Positions 1 to 10,289 of a stretch of 64,000 nucleotides of DNA are shown in pieces. The notes under the pieces are model-generated. The model saw only the letters and a program-made list of their open reading frames with translations. It made no database searches and had not been told where the DNA came from. How positions within the stretch are numbered: position 1 is the first letter of the stretch; each line of letters opens with the position of its first letter. The position numbers and the translations under genes were made by a program. This DNA comes from Aselliscus stoliczkanus (lineage: Eukaryota > Chordata > Mammalia > Chiroptera > Hipposideridae), in the NCBI GenBank assembly GCA_033961575.1, contig CM066731.1, positions 134,223,001-134,287,000 on the forward strand, read 5' to 3'.

Positions 1-708
1 GTGTGTGTTTTCATGTCCTATCACATCCTATCATAAAGTTTCAGAAAAGTACATAAATGCTAACTTCTATCTTTACATGTAAAATAATTTTGTTAAAATA
101 TATTCTCTAAGAGCCCATTTGCTGAATAAGTGGTGCAGAAAAATGAATTCAAACGGATACTCTTATATACCATGACACACACAAAAAAAAATGACTTGAA
201 GTTAGTCAACTAAAAATTTACCCCAAATAGGTGAGAAATTGTGGCAGTTTTAGTGCACTTCTGCTTTCACTTGAGCACTTTGAAACAGACATGCTCACTG
301 TATAGACCTGAGATTTACTTCCCCAGGTGAGTTTAGCTTATCAGGCTTTTTCACACAGTTTTCTGCTAGAAAAAGGAAGGTGTTCTTTACACACCTGACT
401 AGAGAAGCATCAAAGTGCAATAGGTATAATGATGCCACCAGAGTCAGAAAGCTGGACCATATCCCCAATGTAGCCACTAGCATAATCTTAGGCAAGGTAT
501 TTGACCTCACCAAGATTCAGTGTCCAAAAATGGAAACAGCATTCTTCCTGTTTCCTTCAGAGGAGTGTTGGAAGGATCAAATCAATAAATCTTCGTGTTT
601 TTTAAACACACAAAGTATTTTATAAATGTCAATTTATAAATTCTAAATCATCAATGCTCTAGTATGACTAAAATAAAATAAAATATTACTTTTTTGCTTT
701 ATCCACAG
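1..708. other. AT-rich unannotated sequence
   Basis: No repeat family or gene is recognised. Short open frames near 295-625 overlap on opposite strands and have no splice or codon support. The last bases (about 690-708) form a pyrimidine-rich stretch ending in cag, which is relevant to the exon-like stretch that follows. Confidence 0.5.
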
Positions 709-845
709 AAACTCCCAAACCTAGTATTTCCCAACAGGGATCTAAGATGCTATCAAAGGTATCTTCAGCTCTGTCAAAGATGTTTTCTCGAACTAACTCC
801 AATATTCCCAAATCTTCATCACCACCTCACCAGGATGAACACTGA
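709..845 (+). CDS. candidate terminal coding exon (unidentified gene)
   Basis: A pyrimidine-rich run ending in cag at 706-708 resembles a splice acceptor. Using the frame whose first full codon is at 711, the stretch stays open for 44 codons to a TGA at 843-845. The peptide is rich in Ser, Lys and Pro, has an amphipathic helix-like core (KMLSKVSSALSKMFSR) and ends in HQDEH. An AATAAA lies about 40 bases beyond the stop (near 886), as expected for a last exon with a very short 3'UTR. No upstream exon was found, because the window begins only 700 bases earlier. I do not recognise the protein. An open frame of this length next to an AG-ending pyrimidine tract can arise by chance in 64 kb, so this is a lead and not a firm gene. 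Confidence 0.25.
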
Positions 846-879
846 ACTTTCTGTTCTTGATGCAACTATGCTTACTACT

Positions 880-895
880 CTTGGAAAATAAAATA
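880..895 (+). terminator. possible polyadenylation signal for the exon-like stretch
   Basis: AATAAA in 'ggaaaataaaatattttt' follows the TGA at 843-845 by about 40 bases. It supports the last-exon reading only if that exon is real. AATAAA is common by chance in AT-rich DNA. Confidence 0.2.
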
Positions 896-2138
896 TTTTT
901 TAAAGCGTAACATAGTGTCCTATAAGATGATTCATATAATACTGAGCAAAAAAATTAAGAGCAAAAGAAAGTAAAATATAGGCCTGGGTAAGGGAAGGGT
1001 TTGATAAATGCTTTTGTTGAGCATTTTGATAAGCATTTGGTATGAAGATGCTGAATGCTAGTATTACCTGTATGCCCTCAGGAGAAAGGGACAAAAAAGT
1101 GAATCTACTAAACCAGTCATCCCTCATTTACCACCAGAAAATGAACTTGTATTTTCTTCTGTTCAATTTTTGGAGGATATTTTTACCAAAATAGTTAGCA
1201 AATTGAGATGAAACTCAAGCTGGATTCTATGATACAGCTATGAAATTGATTGGTTCACTGATAAAGGTGTATTTGGATGTTCAAATCAAAGTATTTATAC
1301 CAGATATAAGAAATAAGTTTTTCTCACCTGCAGATAAAATGTCATCATTTTATAATAATCTCCCAAGCAGAAAGATCCATTTAACCATTTAACCATTTAA
1401 ATATGGTTAAAGCACCATGTAGAAGTAAATAATTACTGTAGATAAAATACTAGATGTGCATAAAATGACCCTTGTGACTAAAAAAAAAAAAAGTCCCTTT
1501 TCAGACAAGTTACCTTTGTGCATAAAATAGCATCAATAAATAAATCATTGATTAGTAAAGTTATGAAAACCTTCATATAAATATTTTTACAAAATAATAG
1601 ATATGAAGACTCTATTTGTAAAAACAATACAAAGAGGAAAATTTTACAAGATCAATAGCTACCACAGCGGATAAAAGAAATTTTCAAAATCAGTTAACTT
1701 GCTACTTTGTGATATGGATCTACAGTATATTTACCCCTGATACCTAAGGATCTTGTTTAAAAGAACTAAAAAGGTGGGCCAAACAGCAAAGAATGCCAAT
1801 CATCATCACTGTCTACCCTAATGCTGACTCATGAAATTTATAAGGAATGTGATATATAAAATTTTCTTGACAGTAGCCAGTGCTAAAGCAAAAGCAGCTG
1901 AGAAAATTTTGCTTTACAAAATTGGATTTCCTTTAGTAAAATCAGTCAGTGAAGTTACGACAGGTAGCTCCACATATATCATTATGAAGTTATTCAATTA
2001 GTATTTTAGTCTATTCATAATAATATCAGAAATTATTTGATCTCAAATATCAGACAAAATCATAAAACCTCTAAATGCAAACCTTTTCAAAAATGATAGT
2101 TGAGAAATGACTGGCAGTCCTGTTCAAAATTGTTTTCA
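896..2138. other. AT-rich unannotated sequence
   Basis: Nothing with recognisable coding or repeat character. A small direct repeat (ccatttaa, three times) sits near 1377-1400, and an A-run near 1480. Confidence 0.5.
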
Positions 2139-2252
2139 GGGGCCGGCCGAGTGGCGCCGTGGTTAAGCGCTGGTATGGGAAGCCAGCGGCTCCAGTTCGG
2201 TCCCACATATGAGGGCCAGAGACACTGCCCTCAAAAAAAAAAAAAAAAAAAA
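2139..2252 (+). mobile_element. short tRNA-derived SINE (bat-type, ~115 bp form)
   Basis: The head reads ggccggccgagtggcgccg. It has a box A-like tggttaagcgctgg and a box B-like ggtcccacat region. The body ends gccagagacactgccctc and runs straight into about 20 A. The flanks share ttttcag on both sides (end of 2131-2139 and about 2256-2262), which is a likely target site duplication. SINEs of this kind are transcribed by RNA polymerase III and moved by L1 proteins. Confidence 0.9.
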
Positions 2253-3689
2253 TCATTTTCAGAAGGTTTTCTGGTCAAAATGGCAGAGTAGGTAAATGCT
2301 GCACTTGCCTTCTTCAACAATCACATCAAAATTATAACAAAATTACAGGACAACCACCCTTGAGAACCACCTAGCTGAACAGAGCTCCTTTCATTAAGGA
2401 TATAAAGAAGTCATGACGTGACTGGTAGGACGGGCAGAAATGCAAAATGGGTGGGTCTAACACCCACTGTTGAGTTAAGAAACAGGAGGGATATCTCAGC
2501 TGCAGAAGTCCCCCCTGAGGAGTAAGAGGGCCTAGCCCCACATTGGGCACCCAGCAGAGTGCCAGTGCCGGGAAGAGGAGTACCCACAACATCTGGTTGT
2601 GAAAATCACCAGGAATTGCCTCTGGTGATATGGAAGACTGCTGGAGATCAAGGTCCCCTCTTAAAGGACCCCAGCACAGACTCACTTGTTCAAAAACACT
2701 TGCTCAAAGCTGCAGAGAAGGGACAGTAGCTTGAAAAGTATCAAGAACATATGGAGAGAAACTGAAATGTCTGGCTTCAACTCAAGGGCTGCAGGGGCAG
2801 CTACCTCTGAGGCTAAAGTGCTGGCAGATACCACTGTTACTTTGTTGAGCCATCACCCCCACACAGCCTGCAGGAACAGGCATGTGCCAAATCTGAGTCT
2901 CTGTCAACTGGATTAACACCAGGCTCCCTCTAGTCCCACCCTGGTGATTACCTGAGACTCCACCTACCCAATCTATGCACCTGCCCAAACATCTTTCAGA
3001 GGCTAATCCACACAGGCTGCTGAACTGTGCCCATGCTGCATACTTTCCTAAAATCTCACATACCCCAAACAAGTAGGGGCTGACCTCAGTGTACCCAGTA
3101 TCTCTTGCTAAGTAGCACTAGGCCCAGCACCAATGGTAGTCAGCCTCAGTTTAAGCATAACCACTCTGAGATGCCTCCAAGCCCAGCACAGGCATCTAAC
3201 AACCACAGATCATGTAGCTCCTACATGGTGGCCCCAGGCCAGACAGTGGTTGTCCTTGGCCTTTACAAGAGCCCCTCTGAAAAGGTCCTAGAACCAACAC
3301 ATCTGGTGGCCAGTCTCAGGCCAGACAAGATCATCACCCAATTAGTGCCAGGAATATACACCCAAAGGGTGGACTTGGCAGGCATTAGACCCCTCACAAA
3401 AGTGAGGCCCCTCTGTGGGGGTCAACACCTGCACAAAAGCTCACCCACTGTAGTGACAGCCAGTCCTCACACCAGTCATTCTAATGGTCAATCCCATCCA
3501 CTGATGTGCAACAGTAACCAAGACTCAACTGCAACTGCAACAGAAGGGCACACACAAACACACAAAAGATATTCCTGGAGCACCCAGCTCCAGAGAAATT
3601 GTGCCACTGGGTCCCACAGACACCTATTACATAAATCCAGTCTACTAAGATTGAGAGGCATAGCAGAAACAAACACAGGGAGGCAGATA

Positions 3690-4608
3690 AAATGAGGAGA
3701 AAAAGAAACATGTCCCAAATGAAAAAACAGAACAAAACTCCAGGAAAAGAATGAAACAAAATGGAGGAAAAAGTTCAACAGACTGATTATAAAGATGCTC
3801 AGTGAGCTTAGGGGAAGAATAGACAATATCAGTAAGAAGTTCATCAAAGAAACAGGAAAAAAAAAAAAAAAAAGAGCCAGTCAGAAATGAAGTACAGAAT
3901 AACTGAAATGAAGACTACATTAGATGAAATCAATAGTAGATTAGATGAAATAGAGGATTGAATCAACAATTTGGAAGACAGGGTAGCAGAAAACACCCAA
4001 TCAAAACAGTAAAAAAAAAAAACACAAATTAGGATAGTTTAAGAGACCTCTGTGACAACATCAAGCCTAATGATGTCTGTAACATAGGGGTACCAGAAAG
4101 AAAAGAGAAAGAGCAAGGAACTGAAAACCTATTTGAAGAAATGACTGAAAACACCCTAACCTGGCCAAGGAAATAGACATACAAGTCCAGAGAGTTCCAA
4201 ACCAGATGAACCTAAAGAGGCTCACACCAAAATACATCATAATAAAAAGCCAACAATTAAAAACAAAGAAATATAAAAGCAAGAGAAAAACATTTAGTTA
4301 CCTACAAAGGAGTTCCCATAAAACTGTCAGCTGATTTCTCAACAAAAATTTTGCAGACCAAAAGAGATTGGCACAAAATATTTAAAGTGATGAAAAGCAA
4401 GGATCTACAACCAAGATTACTCTATCCATCAAGGCTGTCATTGAACATCAAAGGAGAGGTAAAGAGTTCCCCAGAGAAGAAACAGCTGAAGGAGTTCATC
4501 ACCACCAAATCATTATTTCAAAAAAATGTTAAAGGGACTTCTTTAAGAAGAAGAAAGAAAAAACACATATGCATAAGAAGATACTGCAAAGAAAATAATT
4601 CTCACTGA
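3690..4608 (+). pseudogene. decayed L1/HAL1 ORF1 (RNA-binding protein) remnant
   Basis: The reading frame is interrupted by stops and frameshifts. Repeated 'rldeie' type codons around 3910-3975 correspond to the ORF1 coiled coil. The open stretch 4351-4608 (85 codons) encodes a C-terminal domain with WHKIFKVMKSKDLQPRLLYP and RLSLNIKGE. It aligns residue by residue with the C-terminal domain of the intact ORF1 in this same window (45501-46376), which has REWQEVFKVMKNKGLQPRLLYP. The protein family is a trimeric nucleic-acid chaperone that coats L1-type RNA. An A-run near 3857-3874 lies inside the coiled-coil region. Confidence 0.75.
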
Positions 4609-4997
4609 CAGGCAAATAAATAATAAAAGCAGTGAATCCACCAACACTAAAGCTAGTATAAAGGTTAAAAGGTGAAAATAGGATGATCATGTGTTATTAC
4701 AACAGTAAATTAATGGATGCATGAGCACATACACACATACACACACAAAGAAGTAAAAAAATAATGACAAACATGGAGGGGATGAGTAAAGAGTGTAATT
4801 ATTATAGAAATTGTTCAAACTTAAGTGACTATTAATTTAAAATAATCTGCTATAAACATAGCTTGGGATATATGAAGCACATGTTAACAACAAACCCAAA
4901 ATTTACAAGACACACAAAGAGAAAGGAATCCAAACACAGCACTACAGAAAGTCATCAATATACAAGAGAGAAAAGCAAGAGAATAAAAAAGGAACAG

Positions 4998-5478
4998 AGG
5001 GGCCAGCCAAGTGGTGCACTGGTGAAGAGCTGACTTGGGACACCAGCTCTGAGCAGCAGGGCCCTGGTTCGGATCCCACATATGAGGGCCAGTGACACTT
5101 CCCTCTACAGCTAAAATGGTGAACAACAGCTCCACCTGGAGTTGGGCTGCTGTGATTCCCCAGGATGGCATAGCTGCAGCCCCTGCTGCAGTGGGCTGCC
5201 ATAAGCTATAATGAGTGGCCTGTAGCCAGCGTGAGTGGCTGGCAGTTGGTGGGAGCTGCCAAGAGCTGCCGTGAGCGACCATCCAGAGGTCGGAGACCGA
5301 TATGCCTCACCCGAGAAGAGCACAATGATGACACCAACATGGGCCAGTGAAGCAATGTCCTCCAAAACTAGACTGAAGAACAAAAGGACAGCAACTTGTC
5401 TGTTCCCCTTCCCCGGTTCCCCAACACTGTTCCCCTCCCCCAATTCCCCAATAAAATCTTTTAAAAATTTTTAAAAAA
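4998..5478 (+). mobile_element. long SINE (~465 bp form) nested in the HAL1
   Basis: The tRNA-like head (ggccagccaagtggtgcac, box B-like ggttcggatccc) is followed by a body with 'acagctccacctggagttgg', 'gcagtgggctgccata' and 'catgggccagtgaagcaatg'. The 3' module is a run of cttcccc/ttcccc ending in AATAAAATC. 'aaggaacagag' before the head and 'aagaacagag' after the tail look like an imperfect target site duplication. The same long form occurs at 8442-8905 (+), 12980-13420 (-) and 58084-58536 (-). Confidence 0.88.
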
Positions 5479-5520
5479 GAACAGAGAACTATAAAAATCA
5501 ATGAGAGAACAATTAATAAA

Positions 5521-5609
5521 ATGGCAATAACTACATACCTATCAATGACTCCTTTAAATGTAAATGGATTAAATGCTCCAATCAAAAGAGGAATGGATAA
5601 AGAAGATGT

Positions 5610-5689
<80 letters not shown>

Positions 5690-5835
5690 TATACACAATG
5701 GAATATTACTCAGTCATAAAAAGAATCTTATCATTTGCAACAACATGGTTGGATCTAGAAGGCATTACACTGTGTGAAATAAGGCAAACAGAAGAAGACA
5801 AATACCATGTGATTTCACTTATATGTGGAATCTAA
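5521..5835 (+). pseudogene. ORF2 ends fused across a TA microsatellite in the HAL1
   Basis: The open stretch starts [20 protein letters not shown], matching the first residues of the L1 ORF2 endonuclease (compare 45452-45393 on the minus strand). After IKR it passes into GMDKEDVV and a (TA)n run. It resumes as YTMEYYSVIKRILSF...DKYHVISLICGI, the last ~50 residues of ORF2p. Roughly 1,200 residues in between, including all catalytic residues, are missing. It is not a functional enzyme. Confidence 0.75.
5612..5693. repeat. (TA)n microsatellite
   Basis: About 41 TA units with one gTA interruption near 5671, lying at the junction of the two ORF2 remnants of the HAL1. Confidence 0.97.
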
Positions 5836-6169
5836 AAAACACAATAAATAAACAAAACAAAACAATCTCAGATACAGAGAACTGATGGTTGCCAGATGTG
5901 AGGGAGATCTGGTGAAAAAGTTGAAGGGATTAAGTATAAATCAGCAGTTACAAAATAGTCATGGGGATGTAAAGTACAGCATAGAGAATATAGCCAATAA
6001 TATTGTAATAACAATATGTGGTTTCAGGTGGGTGCAAGGCTATCAGGGAAACCACTTCATAAGTTATATAAATGTCTAACCACTATGCTGAACACTTGAA
6101 ACTAATATAGCATTGAATCTCAACTGTAATTGTTGTTTTTATTTTAAAAAAAAAATAAGTATAAATATT

Positions 6170-6900
6170 TTGTCCCATGGTGGGGGTCGGGAGAAACTAT
6201 TTTCCAGGGAACAAATTCTACCAATCTGCATAAATTGACATATGTGCTGAAAGTAACCTTACATATGTTATCTGAATCACTGAGGTTCCCCAGCCTTAGA
6301 CAGCAGAAGCTTTTAAGCTGCCTTTTAACATAACAGAAGATTTTACTGTAAAATTTTGTATCAAAGCTTTTATCTGTGTTTTCAAATGTTGATAATAAGC
6401 AAATTTCCAGCAGCTGAAATACATTCTGATTTTAAGGTACTCTGGCTCACATACTTCTGTAGTTAGATTTAATTTATAAGAATAATGTACTCTCTAATGT
6501 GAGGTTTTTTAATGATAAAGTAGATTTCTAATTTTGTCCAACTCAAGTGGAGGAAGAACCATCAAGTGCAGATTGAGTTCTTGAAGTTGTCAAAATTATG
6601 AAAAAAAATGGTTTAAATTATTGATAAATTTAAGTTTCAGAAAAAAACTTTAATCCAGGAAATGTTCTGTACTAGATATCATGTATTAAATGAAACTTTG
6701 TGCATGTTTGGCTAACCTAGTGAAAAAGATGCTAAAAGTATCAGAGATTGAACTTTTAAAACTGTATATTACCTGACAAAAATCTGTTGTAGCTGAAATT
6801 TCTAGAAGTAACAGTCGTTGAGCTATTGATCCAGAAAAATGCCTTTTAAGTCCATAAGGCATTAGTATGATTTCTCAGGTTGTTGATTCTGTTTGTGTTG
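6170..6900. other. unannotated AT-rich sequence
   Basis: No coding or repeat signal recognised between the HAL1 tail and the hAT-like fossil. Confidence 0.45.
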
Positions 6901-6908
6901 AGCTAAAA

Positions 6909-7243
6909 CAGAGTTTGGCAGACTTTTTCTGTGAAGGACTCCATAGTAAATACCCTAGGTTTGCAGGGCATATGGTCTCTGTCGAAAATCTTCCATTGTG
7001 CTTTTTTCACACAGAAGCAGCTATAGACAATACATGAAGAAGTGAATGTGGCTGTGAGTCAATGAAAATTTATTTATGAACTGTGGGACTTGAACTGTAT
7101 TTAATTTTCACATCACAAAATATTCTATTGATTATTTTTAGTGACTGAAATATTCTAAAGCCATACTTAGTTTGCAGGCTGGTTAAAATGGATGGCCTGC
7201 CAGATTTATCCCATGCATACTAGTTTGCTGACTCCTGTACCAG
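6909..7243 (+). mobile_element. non-autonomous hAT/Charlie-like DNA transposon fossil
   Basis: The left end 'gagtttggcagactttttct' and the right end 'gtttgctgactcctgt' are inverted relatives of each other. The interior keeps 'gggcatatggtctctgtcg' and 'gcagctatagacaatac', typical of an old mammal-wide hAT-derived element. It has no coding capacity. The exact subfamily is not asserted. Confidence 0.65.
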
Positions 7244-7375
7244 GAAAATTCGGGACCCATAAATTTGTTAAATATGATATGAGTATTCTGTTGTTGTGGA
7301 ATGAAGTAGTGTATAGATGTCAGTTATATCCAATTCATTTTCCTTATTAATTTTCTGCCTGCTAAATCTGTCCAT

Positions 7376-7728
7376 TTATAATAAAGGGAGGGGTATTGAG
7401 GTCTCCAATTGTGAAAGTGGGTTTATCTATGTTTTTGTTGCAACTTTTATTTGTTTTTTTTTTCTCATGTAGTTTGTTATTAGGTGCACACATATTAAGA
7501 ACTGTTATATTTTCTGAGAGAATTGACCCCTTTATCATTATGTAATACCCTTTTTAATCTGTGATGTCTTTCCTCGCTTTGAAGTCTGCTCTATCTAAAA
7601 TTAATATAGCTACTCCTGCTTTCTTTTGATGAGTGTTAGCCCAGTATATTTTTTCTATCCATTTATTTTTAATCTAGCTGTGTCTTTATGTTAAATGGAG
7701 TTATTTGTAAACAACATATAGTTGAGTT

Positions 7729-7764
<36 letters not shown>

Positions 7765-8230
7765 TATTTTATTTTTAATTAGTTTCAGGTGTACAACACA
7801 GTGCAATAGTTATACATTTTACCCCTCAAAGTGACAACCCCCCCACCCCCAATAGTTTCAGGTGTACAACACAGTGCAATAGTTATACATTTTACCCCTC
7901 AAAGTGACAACCCCCCACCCCCAATACACCACCCCACTCCCCCCCATATCATATATATCTATTACTCTTCCTCTGACTCTCTTCCACAGTATAATCCACA
8001 TCCCGTGACTATCTATATATATTCAATTACAGTAGGTATACCACCTCCACTTTAGTAATACAGTGCAGTGATCAAACCTCTACTCCATCCATGAAATGGT
8101 CTCCCTAACAAGACCTATGATCATCTGACATTCCACAGTTGAGTTTCTTTTGACCCAGTCTAACAATCAGTCTTTTAGTTGGTGGATTTAGAACATTGAT
8201 ATTCAAAGTAATTATTAACCATAAAGGAAA
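7376..8230 (-). mobile_element. old L1 ORF2 5' (endonuclease) fragment
   Basis: Minus-strand L1 endonuclease-region sequence ('tctgtccatttataataaag', 'ggtctccaattgtgaaagtg', 'aatatagctactcctgcttt'). It aligns with the young L1 at about 44990-45420 in the same orientation, but is diverged. It is split by the insertion at 7730-8136 and resumes at 8147 ('cttttgacccagtctaacaa'). Confidence 0.8.
7730..8136 (-). mobile_element. young 5'-truncated L1 (3'UTR only)
   Basis: It matches the 3' end of the full-length L1 at 41044-41418 almost base for base, including a 73-bp tandem duplication in the 3'UTR (units start at 7781 and 7854) and an A-tail (poly-T on this strand). A perfect 10-bp target site duplication, agttgagttt, lies at 7720-7729 and 8137-8146. 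The target is the older L1 fragment around it. Confidence 0.95.
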
Positions 8231-8441
8231 TTAGAGATCAAAAATCACTAATAGTCCCAAATTTCATAGATCATCTTTTATCATTTAATGTCTTAGCCTT
8301 TACTGGAAAAAAAAAAAAAACTGGTGCAAATATTGTTATATTATAAATTAAATGGATCATACGAAGCTTTCAAAATTATTAACTTAAAATTTTTTCAATG
8401 TCATGCTCTCAATTAAACATTTAATTTAAAAATGCTATTTA

Positions 8442-8905
8442 GGGCTGGCCGAGTGGCACATTGGTGAACAGCTGGCTTGGGATGCCAGCGGCCCCAGTTC
8501 AGATCCCACATACGAGGGCCAGTGACACTGCCCTCTACAGCTAAGATGGTGAACGACAGCTCCACCTGGAGCTGGGCTGCTGTGAGTCCCCGGGATGGCA
8601 TAGCTACAACCCTGCTGCAGTGGGCTGCCATAGGCTACAGAGAGTGGCCGGCAGCCAGCATGAGCGGCTGGCAGCTGGTGTAAGCTGCCAAGAGCCACTG
8701 TGAGTGGTTGTCCAGAGGTCAGCAACTGATCTGCCTCACCTGGGAAGAGTGCAATGACGATACCAACATGGGCCAGTGAAGCAATGTCCTCCACAACTAG
8801 ACGGAAGAACAAAAGGACAGCAACTTGTCTGTTCTCCTTCCCCAGTTCCCCAACACTGTTCCCCTCCCCCAATTCCCCAATAAGAAATCTTTAAAAAAAA
8901 AAAAA
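8442..8905 (+). mobile_element. long SINE (~465 bp form)
   Basis: Same modules as 4998-5478: tRNA-like head (ggctggccgagtggcacatt, box B-like agttcagatccc), body, ttcccc-rich 3' module and A-tail. The 8-bp target site duplication gctattta lies at 8434-8441 and 8906-8913. Confidence 0.93.
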
Positions 8906-8913
8906 GCTATTTA

Positions 8914-10170
8914 ATTTCAGCTTTCAAAAGTTGAAAATTGTAGTGAAATATATTTTTGTGAGGGAGGTTATTTTATGATAGTACACATATGATAACGACA
9001 GTCATATCTTTGATGGAAGAAAATCATCACATTTGGAATTTTAAGAAAAACCTTATTTCAAAAATTCTTACTGAAATATCAAGAAAGTTATAGCAAAGAG
9101 GTACTTTAGGGAAGATAAAAGAGTTAATACTAAAACAATCCATCAATTCAAGGGAAACGAGGGTTCATCTAAGGCACCCTGTTAGTTTTAGAACCAAAGC
9201 AGAGTTAATAGCTATGCTATTTTATTTTCAAAGACAGTTATGACAGCTGAGGGACCTATGTCAGGAAAGTCTTTTGATACTTTTTTGTGAGGTAAAACCT
9301 TAAATTTGAAGACATGCTAAGAGTTCTAGGGATAAAAAATAATATATATACTAAGGAAGTGCTCATATCAGTTAAATTTGGCTTTTGGTACAGATAACTA
9401 GTTCTTTTTACCCCAGTAAACATGTAAAGATGTTATGTTGTTAGGATAAATGGCTCCCAGTGGTCACAGTGGCTTCCTTAGGGAATAATGCCACTTGCAC
9501 CTAGAAAGATCAGAGGTAAGGGAGACAAGAGAGTGGACAAGAACAGCATGACTTTTCACCTTAGTATGTGCAAAGTACAAGTGCCATGCCGATCATCTCA
9601 AAAGCTAAATTAAATTGCACACCAGATTTTAGATTTATATTCCGATGCTCTTGAATACCATGAAGTGGACGGCATCAAATATTTACTAAGCTTCTACTAT
9701 GTCTCACACACTGTGCACAGTAGGGAACATAAGAATAAGTAAAACACCTTGCAGCCTTTGGCTCAATATAATACACAAGGAATACATATTAACCGATAGT
9801 AATCACAATAGTGTGCAATAAGTAGTATGGCTAATGTAAGCAGAGCATGAAAGAAAGATGAAGAACAAATCCAAGTGTACCAAATCATATATTTTTAAAT
9901 TACTGAGATTTCAGTTCTGAAGGAATTACATAAATCAATTTGTAGAAAATGAAAATACAAATGTCTTTTGTAATAACAAAGATGATTATACAACTAATGG
10001 AAATAACAATAAAGAACTCTGTTTACCAACATCCTGGAAAAGGATCTGGAAATCAGATATAAAAACATATAAAGAAGAATTTATGAATATGCATGTCTTT
10101 AAGTAGAAGTCCGGAAAGTGATATGGGAAATTGAAGCAGTGGTGTTAGCTCAGACTAACATTCTCTTTTT
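8914..10170. other. mostly unannotated; short L2/MIR-like trace
   Basis: Around 9680-9740 the sequence 'cttctactatgtctcacaca...ctgtgcacagtagggaacat' resembles the common 'tactatgtgccaggcactgtg' stretch of old L2/MIR-type repeats. No other feature is visible. Confidence 0.4.
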
Positions 10171-10171
10171 C

Positions 10172-10285
10172 CTTTTTTTTTTTTTTTTTTTTGAGGCCAG
10201 TGTCACTGGCCCTCATATGTGGGACCGAACCAGGGCTGCTGGCTTCCCAAACCAGTGCTTAACCACTGTGCCACTCAGCTGGCCC
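10172..10285 (-). mobile_element. short tRNA-derived SINE
   Basis: Poly-T (about 20) followed by gaggccagtgtcactggccc, ctcatatgtgggaccgaacc (reverse box B) and aaccactgtgccactcagct (reverse box A). tttttc(c/t)ttt-like sequence on both sides may be the target site duplication. Confidence 0.9.
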
Positions 10286-10289
10286 TGTT

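Larger units (their letters stand above)
2265..6165 (+). mobile_element. HAL1-type half-LINE (L1 relative with collapsed ORF2)
   Basis: The order is: an L1-like start with 'aaaatggcagagtagg' near 2275; a long 5' region (about 2290-3690); a decayed ORF1 region (about 3690-4540); a linker with a nested SINE; a few codons matching the start of L1 ORF2 (5521-5602, [11 protein letters not shown]); a TA microsatellite; codons matching the extreme C-terminus of L1 ORF2 (MEYYSVIKR ... DKYHVISLICGI, about 5700-5835); a 3'UTR; and an A-rich end near 6145-6165. Endonuclease, reverse transcriptase and zinc-knuckle coding is absent between the two ORF2 fragments. This is the HAL1 architecture, in which an ORF1-only element relies on full L1s for reverse transcriptase. 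Many stops mark it as an old copy. Confidence 0.8.

Noticed and set aside
2139..2252. True tRNA gene at the SINE heads
   Set aside because: Box A/B-like motifs are present, but the sequence does not fold as a tRNA, lacks an anticodon arm in place and ends in a SINE body with poly(A).
3105..3695. 196-codon + frame
   Set aside because: It lies in the HAL1 5' region, has no known protein similarity and ends where ORF1 text begins. More likely chance openness in a GC-richer stretch.
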